DNA of 64,000 nucleotides from Deltaproteobacteria bacterium. Its GTDB lineage: Bacteria; Myxococcota_A; Polyangia; Polyangiales; Houyiibacteriaceae. Under the pieces are notes generated by a model. The model ran no database searches. It was not told where the DNA came from and saw nothing but the letters and a program-made list of their open reading frames with translations. The position numbers and the translations under genes were made by a program. Shown one piece after another: positions 37,190 through 48,572 of the stretch. How positions within the stretch are numbered: position 1 is the first letter of the stretch; each line of letters opens with the position of its first letter. The stretch is from positions 558,001 through 622,000 of the forward strand of contig JAEPMI010000005.1 of assembly GCA_017644045.1 (NCBI GenBank), written 5' to 3'.

Positions 37190-38187
37190 GGCAGGCACTC
37201 CAAGGAGGTCCCGCCGAGGACAACGCCGCAAAGCTCGTTGGCCCCACAATCGGTCACGGAGGTACAGGTTCCGGTCGCAGGCACGCACACCCGCACGTCG
37301 TCGCCGAAGAGGGCGAGACAGCGATCGGTTCCGGCGCAGTCATCGTCGTCGGAACAGATGCCGGTGGTGCCGCAGCGCGCGGCCGCGAACCCATCGCCCA
37401 GCCCGCACAGCTCCCCGGACGCGCAGTCCGAGTGTTGCTGACAGCTCCCGGTCGAGAACTGGCACTCGGTATCGCCGTCCTCGTCGATGTCGATGCACAC
37501 GAAGCCCGGGTCGCACGCGCCGTCGTTGGCGCAGCGACGCGCACTGGGCACGCAGAGACCGGCGCCGCCCATCGTGGGCGGCTGACAGTGGAAGCCCCGC
37601 GGACAGTCGACGGAGTCGCGACACGCCACACGGTGATCCACACAGGTACCCGACTCGCAGAAGAAGCCAGGCGCGCAGTCGAGCGCGTCGGTGCAGTCGC
37701 CCGCTCGTTCGCAGACTCCGTCGGTACAGCTCGCACCCGGAGCGCAATCGTCGGCGTCGACACAGGCAGCGCCACGAGGTTGGCAAGTGGACTCGCCACA
37801 CGCGTTCGGCGCACACGCTTCGCCCGTCCCGCACTCGCCGTCACCTGCGCAGATCGTGGGCGGCACCGGAGGACAGAGACACGGATCGAACATGCTGCCG
37901 CTGCAAGGCCCGAGGTCGCCGACCGGCCCCAGATCGCTCTCGCTTCCGAGGTCGGCGGGCCCGCCGTCCGCCGGCGTGGATCCGTCCATCGTGCCGCCGT
38001 CATCGGGCGTCGCTCCGTCGGTGCTTCCGCCATCGTCGGCCGATCCGTCCGGTAGCGCACCGTCGGTCGGGGTCGCGCCGTCGGAGGTCCCCGAGTCGCG
38101 CATCCCGAAGTCCACCGACGGACCGGTCGGGAGGTCGTCGCCGCAGCCAGCAGCGAGGAGCAGAGCCATGGCAAGCCTCACTCGCAT
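37186..38187 (-). CDS. Cys-rich multi-repeat lipoprotein
   Basis: A 333-residue lipoprotein: lipobox LLAAGCGDD, a long Asp/Gly/Thr/Ser linker (residues about 20-95), then at least six Cys-rich units with the pattern C-x5-DC-x-x-G-x-x-C-x(3-5)-C, for example CVDADDCAPGASCTDGVC, CTDALDCAPGFFCESGTC, CRDSVDCPRGFHC. These small disulfide modules occur in myxobacterial exported proteins and in animals as Dickkopf-like units; role unknown. It overlaps the previous gene by ten bases and the next by four, so it is translationally linked in the operon. Confidence 0.75.
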   Translation of the reverse strand: MRVRLAMALLLAAGCGDDLPTGPSVDFGMRDSGTSDGATPTDGALPDGSADDGGSTDGATPDDGGTMDGSTPADGGPADLGSESDLGPVGDLGPCSGSMFDPCLCPPVPPTICAGDGECGTGEACAPNACGESTCQPRGAACVDADDCAPGASCTDGVCERAGDCTDALDCAPGFFCESGTCVDHRVACRDSVDCPRGFHCQPPTMGGAGLCVPSARRCANDGACDPGFVCIDIDEDGDTECQFSTGSCQQHSDCASGELCGLGDGFAAARCGTTGICSDDDDCAGTDRCLALFGDDVRVCVPATGTCTSVTDCGANELCGVVLGGTSLECLP

Positions 38188-39497
38188 GTGACCCTCGCTG
38201 CCACGAGCTCCGTTTCGGTGTCGCCCTCTTCTGCCCAGGCGACCCAGAGTCGACCTTCGGGCGTCGCGACCACGCTGACCGCGCCGCCGTTCTCCGTGGT
38301 GGCGCCGAGGTCGACCGTGCCGATCACGTCGCCGGGCACGCTGACCAAGGCCACCTCGATGCTCGGCGTCGGCTCGAGGCTGCGGTATGCGATGGCGAAG
38401 CCGCCTGCGATCGAGGCGATGCCGGGATCGCTCGTCTGGGTGTCCGAGGGCACCTCCTCGAGGCCCACCGGCTCCGACGTGCCCGCGAGCACCGGGCGGT
38501 AGTGGACCTCGTTGCGGATGCTCGCGACTCGAACGTCGAACGCGATGCCCACGTCGTCACTCGAGGTGACCGCCGCCATCACGTCGCCGGCGGCGTTGCC
38601 GTCCAGGTCCACGCGACGGGGGTCGCCGCTCGCCGCGAGGGCGCCGGTCAGCGGCTGGAACCAGACCGCGCGCTCGTCGGTGACTCCGCCTGGGTTGAGG
38701 TCGGTGACCAGGAGCATCGGGGCAGCCGCGGGGCGCTCGACGAGCACCGGCTGGCTGACGCCATACTCGCTGTCGAGCACCGAGACCGGCGTTCCGTCGG
38801 CGGTTCCGTCGTCGTTGAGCGCGACCGCGAACACCTCGCGGTTGCCCGAGGTGTCGTCCTGCACGAAGACCATGACCGGCCCTTCCTGGCCGAACGCGAG
38901 CGCCGGGTTGTCGTGGCGCACGCCATCGCCGGCGGTGACGACCTGCCGCTCGGCGGTCGGGTTGCCGCTCGAGTCGAGGGCCCGGCTCACGATCTCGAAG
39001 CCCTCGCCCGTGACGAGCTCGAACCAGGCCACGATGAACCCGCTGCTCGTGCGGACCGCGTGCACGGCCTCCTGCTCGCCGAAGTCGTCGGTCAGCGGAA
39101 TCACGTCCGACGCGGAGCCGTCGTTCCCGAGGAGCCGAGCGAACGCGTTCGTGAACTCGCCATCGTTGGCGGCCCAAGAGGCGATGGTCCCACTCGCGCC
39201 GGCGGCCAGGGCCACCCGCTGGGGGCGCGCCTCGGCATCCGTGCCGAGCGAGACGCGATCGCCGACGGTGCACACCACCTCGGTGCTCCCGCCGTCGACT
39301 TCCTCACCACCGTCCTCCTCGGGACCGAGGTCCACGGGGCCGAGGTCGATGCCCTGATCGGCTCGCGGGCCGCCATCGGTCGGCGGGCGAGGCGGGATGT
39401 CGTCGCCGCAGGCGAAGGAGAACACGCAGAGCGCCGCGAGGGCTCCGTGAGCGGTGGTACGTAGAGGCGAAGGGGTGAGTCGCATCGAAGGGGTCAT
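38178..39497 (-). CDS. Hypothetical beta-rich lipoprotein
   Basis: A 439-residue lipoprotein with lipobox FSFACGDDI and an acidic/Gly linker, then a repetitive beta-rich body with strand-turn units (TIASWAANDGEFTNAFARLLG, GFIVAWFELVTGEGFEIVSRALDSSG, PVMVFVQDDTSGNREVFAVAL, WVAWAEEGDTETELVAARV) suggesting a WD40/Kelch-like or tolB-like propeller. I see no specific motif. The ATG at 39497 overlaps the TGA of the upstream gene (ATGA). Together with its neighbours it forms a set of five different exported lipoproteins behind pilY1. Confidence 0.7.
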   Translation of the reverse strand: MTPSMRLTPSPLRTTAHGALAALCVFSFACGDDIPPRPPTDGGPRADQGIDLGPVDLGPEEDGGEEVDGGSTEVVCTVGDRVSLGTDAEARPQRVALAAGASGTIASWAANDGEFTNAFARLLGNDGSASDVIPLTDDFGEQEAVHAVRTSSGFIVAWFELVTGEGFEIVSRALDSSGNPTAERQVVTAGDGVRHDNPALAFGQEGPVMVFVQDDTSGNREVFAVALNDDGTADGTPVSVLDSEYGVSQPVLVERPAAAPMLLVTDLNPGGVTDERAVWFQPLTGALAASGDPRRVDLDGNAAGDVMAAVTSSDDVGIAFDVRVASIRNEVHYRPVLAGTSEPVGLEEVPSDTQTSDPGIASIAGGFAIAYRSLEPTPSIEVALVSVPGDVIGTVDLGATTENGGAVSVVATPEGRLWVAWAEEGDTETELVAARVTCE

Positions 39498-39993
39498 TCC
39501 AGATTGCGGAGCGCTTGCTCGGCGGTTCGAACTCGGGCGGGATCCAGCTGGCCGGGGGCGAGGTCACGCCGCTCCGGAGGGAGCTCGACGATCGTCAGCC
39601 GAGAGCCGCCGCGGGGCGAGGGGTGAGCGGAGACGTCCAGACGCACGGCACCGCTCCGCACCTCGCGGGGAACGGCCTCGCGAAAGGTCGCGCCACCGCC
39701 GACGCGATCGACGGCGCCGGTGACGAGCCTGGGTCCGAGGTAGGCGACGAGGTCGTCCACGTCGACATCGGGCGCGAGGTAGTGGTGCTCCCGGGGTCGG
39801 TCGAGCTCGAGCGCGTCGAGCCCACGCGGAAGCGTGAAGCCCGCGACCCGCTCGTCCGACGGACGCAACCGTCCGTCCATGTCGAAGAGCCCGTTCGGAT
39901 CGAGCGACGACTCGAGATCGTTCGTCTCGTCGATCGGGATCGCCTGCTGGGCGTCCTCGGTCGTGGTGCTGCAGCCGAGCATCACCAACACCA

Positions 39994-40018
<25 letters not shown>
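39494..40018 (-). CDS. Small hypothetical lipoprotein
   Basis: A 174-residue lipoprotein (lipobox LVMLGCSTT). The mature part includes LRPSDERVAGFTLPRGLDALELDRPREHHYLAPDVDVDDLVAYLGPRL and VRLDVSAHPSPRGGSRLTIVELPPER, a mixed alpha/beta region without a known domain. It overlaps the C-terminus of the PilY1-like gene by 25 bases in another frame, and its stop forms an ATGA with the next start. Small accessory lipoproteins near pilus genes can act as pilotins; that is a possibility only. Confidence 0.6.
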
Positions 40019-43482
<3,464 letters not shown>

Positions 43483-43507
43483 GAGCGTGTCTCGGACGGG
43501 TTTCGGA

Positions 43508-44161
43508 TCAGAAGGGGCCGGAGACTCCCCGGGCACGGGAGTCGCTGGCGGTTTCGTGAGCGAAGCGTTGGTCCGCTTCGCGAGTCTCGGTGGGGAGCCG
43601 CGCGCGGCCGCGCGACGTGTAGGTGGCGGAGACGAAGGTCAGGTTGCCCTGCCCGCCCGCGGGGTAGCCGGGGAGCACGCCGACGTAGCGGTAGCTGTCG
43701 TAGACATCGACCGCGAGGAAGGGCTCGTAGGGCTGGCGCGGACCCAGCACGTCTTCACGACGATCGACCGCGTTGGCCACGCCGGTGTTGAGCTCGCCGG
43801 GCAGCACCGTTCCGTCGGGCGCAGCGCCCGCGCCGTAGAGGCGCAGACCGTTCTTGTCCGGCGCGAGACCGACCGGCTCGAAGGGCGTCAGGTCGAGTCG
43901 GGAGCCCGCCGAGCGAGCGGTCGACCGAATCAACACCTCGGGGCCGTTGCGATCGACCCACGCGAGACCGGCGGTGAGACCCGTCTCGGCGAGGCGGTCG
44001 GTCTGGGTCGCCATCCGATGGTGACCGGATGCGCGGATCTCGGTCATCGTCGACTGGACCGCGTAGACGGCCGTGGCCGTGGTCATCAGGAGGATGAAGA
44101 GCACCACCAGCATGGCGGCACCTTCCTCGGAGCGTTGGGGTCGGCGGAGTCGACGGGTCAT
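43508..44161 (-). CDS. pilX: PilX-like minor pilin (non-canonical)
   Basis: A 217-residue protein with an N-terminal basic leader (TRRLRRPQRSEEGAA) and a long hydrophobic helix (MLVVLFILLMTTATAVYAV), the usual shape of PilX-type minor pseudopilins, which have a weak prepilin cleavage site; here a Glu-Gly-Ala context replaces the G/FTLxE. The body includes ESEGL-like segments such as QTDRLAETGLTAGLAWVDRNG and YVGVLPGYP. ATG at 44161 overlaps the previous stop (ATGA). PilX homologues take part in the minor-pilin tip complex with PilY1, 25 bases downstream. Confidence 0.82.
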   Translation of the reverse strand: MTRRLRRPQRSEEGAAMLVVLFILLMTTATAVYAVQSTMTEIRASGHHRMATQTDRLAETGLTAGLAWVDRNGPEVLIRSTARSAGSRLDLTPFEPVGLAPDKNGLRLYGAGAAPDGTVLPGELNTGVANAVDRREDVLGPRQPYEPFLAVDVYDSYRYVGVLPGYPAGGQGNLTFVSATYTSRGRARLPTETREADQRFAHETASDSRARGVSGPF

Positions 44162-45372
44162 CGGTAGGCCACGTTGGGAATGAGGATCTCGTTGTGGAGC
44201 GAGCGCACGCGGGCCGCGCCGGGAGCGATGCCGCTCACCTGGTAGCTCGTGAGCGGCTCGACGGCGGGGTCGGTGCGGGGCACGAAGGCGAAGCGCTCCT
44301 CGTGCTGTCGCGTGCGCGCGGCGAGGTGGACACCGACGGAACGAACCTGCTCCGGGGTCACGTTGAGCACGCCGGCCGCGCCGTCGTCGTCCGAGCGGGT
44401 GATGTTCGGCGCGACGCCAGGACCGGAGGTGTCGAAGATGAACTCGACCTGGAAGTCGGCGACGTACTCCATGACGATCCGCGTCGTCCCGGCGATCACC
44501 GCGCCGTTGAAGTCCAGCTCCCGCCGCACGAGCACCGCGTTCGTCCGGCCGAGCGCGTTGTCCAGCTCGGTCGTCGTCGAGGGGTTCACCAAGACGGAGA
44601 GCGCCGAGTCGGTCGTCGGATCGACGACCGCGTATTCGATCTGGACCAGCGGCGCGACCAGCGCTCCATCGGCGAGGCCGCCGACGCAGAGATCGCCCAC
44701 CGGGATGTTGGGCTGGACGTTGATGACCGGACCCTGCATCCCCGCGCCGCCCGGGTCGGTGCCCTGGATCGTCACGAAGAGCTCCTTGCCGGCGTTCGTC
44801 TGCAGACGGAGCATCCGGCCCGCGCGGAAGACCTGCTGGAAGCGAGTCTCGTCGAAGGGCGGCGGCGCCGGCGTCTCCGCCGGGTCGGCCGGCCCCCACT
44901 GACCGAAGTCGCGGCGCATCGCCTGCCAGTTGGGCTGCAGCACGATCTGGCTCCCGGTCGGCCCGACCGTGTTAACCAGGTAGGCGTCGCTCGTGGCGTA
45001 ATTGCCCGTGAGGATCACCTGGTCGGCCGCGACGCCCGGGTTCGCGCCCGCGTTGGGGAGGACCCCCGTGTAGAAGCCCGGCTCGAAGTCGACCGCCTGG
45101 ATCCGGTTGGGCGGCGCGAGCCCACAGTTGTCCGCGTTGGTGCTGTTCGGCGTCGCGTGCAGGCCCGCCCGCTCGATGTCGGCCTCGAGCTGCATCATCG
45201 CCATCCGAACCGCGGTCTGGGTCTGGCCGATGCGCTGCTGCTCGGAGAAGTGCTCGGCCGACGCGCCACCGATGACGTAGGCGGCGGAGATCACGATCAG
45301 ACCCGCGACGAGCGCGACCATCAGCTCCACCAGCGTGAAGCCGGCCTCGCCTCGACGTCGACGGATGGTCAT
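44158..45372 (-). CDS. pilW: PilW-like minor pilin
   Basis: A 404-residue prepilin: Arg-rich leader and cleavage site EAG/FTLVELMVALVAGLIVISAAYV. The rest is a long beta-rich region with a Cys pair (NCGLAPP, DLCVGG) and PilW-like features (QTQTAVRMAMMQLEADIERAG). Minor pilins of this type help start pilus assembly and attach PilY1. It forms ATGA overlaps with the gene on each side. Longer than classical PilW (about 270), so part of the C-terminal region may be specific to this lineage. Confidence 0.88.
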   Translation of the reverse strand: MTIRRRRGEAGFTLVELMVALVAGLIVISAAYVIGGASAEHFSEQQRIGQTQTAVRMAMMQLEADIERAGLHATPNSTNADNCGLAPPNRIQAVDFEPGFYTGVLPNAGANPGVAADQVILTGNYATSDAYLVNTVGPTGSQIVLQPNWQAMRRDFGQWGPADPAETPAPPPFDETRFQQVFRAGRMLRLQTNAGKELFVTIQGTDPGGAGMQGPVINVQPNIPVGDLCVGGLADGALVAPLVQIEYAVVDPTTDSALSVLVNPSTTTELDNALGRTNAVLVRRELDFNGAVIAGTTRIVMEYVADFQVEFIFDTSGPGVAPNITRSDDDGAAGVLNVTPEQVRSVGVHLAARTRQHEERFAFVPRTDPAVEPLTSYQVSGIAPGAARVRSLHNEILIPNVAYR

Positions 45373-45953
45373 GGCGCCTCCGGGTTCCAGCGCAGCAGCG
45401 TCGAGCTGTACACCGCGCTCAGGTCGGGCGCCGCCGACGCCAGATCGATGGAGACGGCCGCCTCCGTGCCGAGCGAGCAGTTGTTCGTGACGAGTGTGTG
45501 CTGCGTCCCATGCTCCCGCGACCAGAAGGTACGGACGTCAGCGCGAATGCTCTGGTTGGGAATGGCCCAGCTCAGCCGAATGTGAGTGCAGTACTGCGGC
45601 GCCATGGTCCCGGCGATGTCCTGACCGGTCCAGCTCGCCGCAGCGGTCTCCGCCGTGTCGATGCTGACCGGAACGAACCAGTCGCCACCGACTCGCGTGA
45701 TGTACTGAGCCGAGGGCGCGACCCCGACCGGATCGCCCGGCGTCTGCCAGAAGAGCGCGTCCCGGCGAATCCGCTCGATCCACACGGACGAACGCTGGGT
45801 CCCGACCGACATCCGTCGACCGGCGACGTTGCCTCGGGTGGAAGCGCTCTGCATCGAGAGGATCCCGACGGCGCCCACGACCAGGATCGCGAGCGACATC
45901 ATCACCTCGATGAGGGTGAAGCCCTCTTCGCCTCGGCGTCGACGGAGCATCAT
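45369..45953 (-). CDS. pilV: PilV-like minor pilin
   Basis: A 194-residue prepilin with leader MMLRRRRGEEG and cleavage before FTLIEVMMSLAILVVGAVGILSMQSAS, the PilV-type N-terminal helix with its MSLAILxxGxxGILxMQ pattern. The C-terminal part has two cysteines (YCTHIRLS, NNCSLG) likely forming a disulfide. ATG at 45953 overlaps the stop of the upstream gene. In other bacteria PilV, PilW, PilX and FimU form the tip complex under PilY1; the order here (FimU, PilV, PilW, PilX, PilY1) matches. Confidence 0.9.
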   Translation of the reverse strand: MMLRRRRGEEGFTLIEVMMSLAILVVGAVGILSMQSASTRGNVAGRRMSVGTQRSSVWIERIRRDALFWQTPGDPVGVAPSAQYITRVGGDWFVPVSIDTAETAAASWTGQDIAGTMAPQYCTHIRLSWAIPNQSIRADVRTFWSREHGTQHTLVTNNCSLGTEAAVSIDLASAAPDLSAVYSSTLLRWNPEAP

Positions 45954-46543
45954 CGCATCACCCGCGCGTCCGCGCCGAAGGGGATCACGACGACTTTCGC
46001 CACGCCGGCGGTCGCGCCACCGACCACGCGCCGCACGTTGACCTGGACGCCACCGTTCGGATGGGTGGCAAGGAACGCCGAGCTCGACACCGACCAGCGC
46101 GTGATGCCGGTGGGCTCGAAGCAGATGTCGATGGGGGTGTCCGAGCCGTCGACCTGGAAGTCGTAGCTGGACTCACCGACCACCGGCCCGTCCACGTAGG
46201 CGGTGCAGCGCGCGTTGCCGGCGCATCCGGGCGCGACGATCGCGTCCCAGCCCGCGCGCGGGGTGCAGCGGTTGGTGGTCCCACGGAAGAGCGCCAGCTC
46301 CTCGTTCGCCGGGTCGATCTGGAGGAAGTACGCGCGCCCCTGACCCACGGATGCAGAGCGGCCCTGTCGAACGATGCGGACCACGTCCAGGGCCAACTCG
46401 TTGGTTCGACGATTGGCCATGGCGTTGCCGATCGTGGGAGCCGCCAGCGCGGCGACCACACCGACGATGACCACCACCACCATGAGCTCGAGGAGGGTGA
46501 AGCCCCGCAATCGGCGGGAGCGTCGTTGGCGGAAAGGAACCAT
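45950..46543 (-). CDS. fimU: FimU/GspH-like minor pilin
   Basis: A 197-residue prepilin, first gene of the operon. Leader MVPFRQRRSRRLRG, cleavage before FTLLELMVVVVIVGVVAALAAP, GspH/FimT-like helix, followed by a globular domain (RRTNELALDVVRIVRQGRSASVGQGRAYFLQ) and paired cysteines (CTPRAG, CAGNARC, DICFEP). The start at 46543 was chosen for its leader of usual length. Upstream on the minus strand a sigma54-like sequence lies 15-29 bases away. Confidence 0.9.
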   Translation of the reverse strand: MVPFRQRRSRRLRGFTLLELMVVVVIVGVVAALAAPTIGNAMANRRTNELALDVVRIVRQGRSASVGQGRAYFLQIDPANEELALFRGTTNRCTPRAGWDAIVAPGCAGNARCTAYVDGPVVGESSYDFQVDGSDTPIDICFEPTGITRWSVSSSAFLATHPNGGVQVNVRRVVGGATAGVAKVVVIPFGADARVMR

Positions 46544-46557
46544 CGGCCCTGTGTAAC

Positions 46558-46572
46558 GCAAGATTCACACCA
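46558..46572 (-). promoter_or_regulatory. Sigma54-like promoter of the minor-pilin operon (candidate)
   Basis: Read on the minus strand, TGGTGTGAATCTTGC has GG and GC at -24/-12 spacing (10 bases between them) and the TTGC element. Transcription would start near 46546, only about three bases before the fimU ATG, which would make a nearly leaderless message; that weakens the assignment. Confidence 0.4.
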
Positions 46573-46637
46573 TGCGAAAACACCAAGCGATTTCAGGAAG
46601 CTACGACGGAACGGGCTGAACTCTTTTCGGGTGCATG

Positions 46638-46669
46638 AAAAATGTGCATACCCCGCGCTGGCGGCGGGG
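46638..46669 (-). terminator. Intrinsic terminator of the CPXCG gene
   Basis: Stem CCCCGC/GCGGGG with a 7-base loop begins two bases after the stop codon of the small minus-strand gene; five T residues follow on the transcript side (46638-46642, minus strand) after an 8-base gap, so it is a weak but recognisable terminator. Confidence 0.5.
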
Positions 46670-46671
46670 GC

Positions 46672-46833
46672 TCACGCCCGGTCGACCTGGACCCAGAGCT
46701 CCCCATCCGGACCGCGCTCGACGAACACCTGCCAGGGTCGGCAGCAGACGTCGCAGTCCTGGACCATCCGTCCACGAGTGGAGGGATCGACGACCAGCAG
46801 CTGGGCCTGATGGCACCATGGACAGACCACCAT
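46672..46833 (-). CDS. CPXCG-motif small Cys-rich protein
   Basis: I found this gene by reading the minus strand: 53 residues from the ATG at 46833 (59 if the GTG at 46851 is used). It has two zinc-binding Cys pairs, VCPWCHQAQ near the N-terminus and MVQDCDVCCRPWQVFV in the middle, then ERGPDGELWVQVDRA. This pattern is that of the CPXCG-type Cys-rich small protein family, in which the usual motifs are CPxCG and DCxVCCxP; its first motif here has His in place of Gly. Function of the family is unknown. It shares the region upstream with the divergent bestrophin gene. Confidence 0.8.
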   Translation of the reverse strand: MVVCPWCHQAQLLVVDPSTRGRMVQDCDVCCRPWQVFVERGPDGELWVQVDRA

Positions 46834-46985
46834 CGTCTCGTCTTCGAGCACCTCCTCGTTGTGCCACCGCTTCGTGGACCGCGCACTCCCGATCGACAGC
46901 GGCGGATTCGACCCTTGATCGCCGAGGCCCGACGGAGACCATGCGGTGTGGACGAACGACGAGAGCTGCGCAGGGGTCGACCGAC

Positions 46986-47891
46986 ATGATGATGGGGGGA
47001 CGGCGGGGCTCCGTGCTCGGGCTCCTTGGCTGGCAGTGGAAGAAGTCGATCGTCTTCACGCTCGCCGCGACCGCGGTGGTGGCCGGTCACAAGCTGCTGG
47101 GGATGACCACCATGGAGCTCCCCACGCTGCCCATGGCCGTGGTCGGTGGAGCGCTCGGCATCTTCGTCAGCTTCCGAACCAACTCGGCCTACGACCGGTG
47201 GTGGGAAGGCCGAAAGCTCTGGGGGCGGATGATCAACACCTCGCGCCACTGGGCGAGCCAGGTCGTCGCCTACGTGAAGGACGAGGGGCACAAGGAGAGG
47301 CTGGTCATGCGCCACGTGGCGTACGTGCACGCGCTCCGCTGTCTGCTCCGCCAGCAGGATCCCTTCGCCGACGACGAGTTCCTCGAGTCGCTCCCGGACG
47401 AGGACCTCGAGCACCTGAAGACCGAGAGCAACCTGACCCACACGCTCCTGGAGCGGCAGCTCACCGAGACCACCGAGCTCAGCACCCAGGAACACTTCGA
47501 CGAGTTCCGACTCTCGAACCTCGACCTCTCGCTGAGGCACCTGCTCGACATCCAGGGCGGATGCGAGCGCATCAAGAAGACCCCGATGCCGCCGGGCTAC
47601 GGATTCATCGCCGACCGACTGGTGGTGGCCTTCTCGTTCCTCTTCCCGATGTCGATCGTCGGCGACCTGCACTGGTACACCATCCCGATCACCCTGCTCG
47701 TCTGCCTCTCGTTCGCCCTGATCAGCGAGGTCGGCCGAGTGCTCGAGGACCCGTTCACGATGTTCTACAACGGGCTACCGCTCTCGGCGATCAGCCGGAT
47801 GATCGAGGTCAACGTCCGGCAGCGGCTGGGCGTGCCCCGAGCCGACCTGCCGCCGATGCGAGAGCCGACCGAGCGCGGCATCCTCATGTAG
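46986..47891 (+). CDS. Bestrophin-like membrane channel protein
   Basis: A 301-residue membrane protein of the bestrophin/UPF0187 type, whose bacterial members form pentameric ion channels. Hydrophobic helices: SIVFTLAATAVVAGHKLLG, LPMAVVGGALGIFVSFRTNSAYDRWWEGRKLWG (with the conserved RTNSAYDRWWEGRKLWG motif), LVVAFSFLFPMSIVGDLHWYTIPITLLVCLSFALISEVG, then EDPF and NGLPLSAISRMIEVN. ATG ATG ATG at 46986-46994 offers three starts; the first was used. Its TAG abuts the stop of the CBS gene. Confidence 0.9.
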   Translation: MMMGGRRGSVLGLLGWQWKKSIVFTLAATAVVAGHKLLGMTTMELPTLPMAVVGGALGIFVSFRTNSAYDRWWEGRKLWGRMINTSRHWASQVVAYVKDEGHKERLVMRHVAYVHALRCLLRQQDPFADDEFLESLPDEDLEHLKTESNLTHTLLERQLTETTELSTQEHFDEFRLSNLDLSLRHLLDIQGGCERIKKTPMPPGYGFIADRLVVAFSFLFPMSIVGDLHWYTIPITLLVCLSFALISEVGRVLEDPFTMFYNGLPLSAISRMIEVNVRQRLGVPRADLPPMREPTERGILM

Positions 47892-48359
47892 TCATTCGAG
47901 CGGTCGGACGGCCGCGGGCGCACGGGCGCCCTGATCGGAGGTGAGCTCACCGCTGACGAGATGCCGTAGCAGATCGGTCTCGGTCACGATGCCGATGAGG
48001 TTGTCGTCCTCGTCGACGACGGGCAGACAACCGAAGCCGCCCTCGAGAATGGCCCGTGCCGCTTCCACGACCGTCGCCGTCGGCGGGACGCTGACGACGT
48101 CGCGGATCATCACCTCGGCGACGAAGGTCTCGCGGGCCTCCTTCGACGCCTGGGACCGAGAGAACGCTCCCGGATCGATGACCGACCCGGACCAGCTCAG
48201 CGCGTCGCGCTGGGACACCATGCCGATCAGGACCGCCCCGTCCGTCACCGGGAGGTGCCGGATGGGGAGCTCCGTGAAGATGGTCATCGCGCGACCGAGC
48301 CCGTCCTCCTCCGAAAGGGTGACCAGGTCCGTCGTCATCAGGTCCGCTACGCTCGTCAT
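47892..48359 (-). CDS. Tandem CBS-domain protein
   Basis: A 155-residue protein with two CBS domains: VADLMTTDLVTLSEEDGLGRAMTIFTELPIRHLPVTDGAVLIGMVSQRDAL and VAEVMIRDVVSVPPTATVVEAARAILEGGFGCLPVVDEDDNLIGIVTETDLLRHLV. Paired CBS domains bind adenine nucleotides and act as energy sensors or regulators of channels and enzymes. Start at 48359 with GGAGGCG upstream; longer in-frame starts would add Arg-rich sequence without domain features. It shares its last base edge with the bestrophin gene, so regulation of that channel could be proposed but not shown. Confidence 0.9.
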   Translation of the reverse strand: MTSVADLMTTDLVTLSEEDGLGRAMTIFTELPIRHLPVTDGAVLIGMVSQRDALSWSGSVIDPGAFSRSQASKEARETFVAEVMIRDVVSVPPTATVVEAARAILEGGFGCLPVVDEDDNLIGIVTETDLLRHLVSGELTSDQGARAPAAVRPLE

Positions 48360-48572
48360 TCCACGCCTCCGCAGTGAGCAGTGCAAAGCACGGGCCATGG
48401 CCGAGCCGCAATTCCACCGTGGATGCGCCCCGCGCGTGGGGCGTTCTTGCGCGATCGAGCGTCGTGTGGCGCAACGGTTGCGCGCTCTCGGTGGCTGGAC
48501 CGGTGCGGTTCCGCTCCCCCGAACACGGCAGCCACCCACCGGTCGAGGACGGAGCGAGCTACTCTGCCAGTC

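Noticed and set aside
46601-47059. A 152-codon minus-strand frame over the bestrophin start
   Set aside because: It is in another frame from the CPXCG gene, is Arg/Gly-rich and shows no motif; the CPXCG frame has clear Cys signatures instead.
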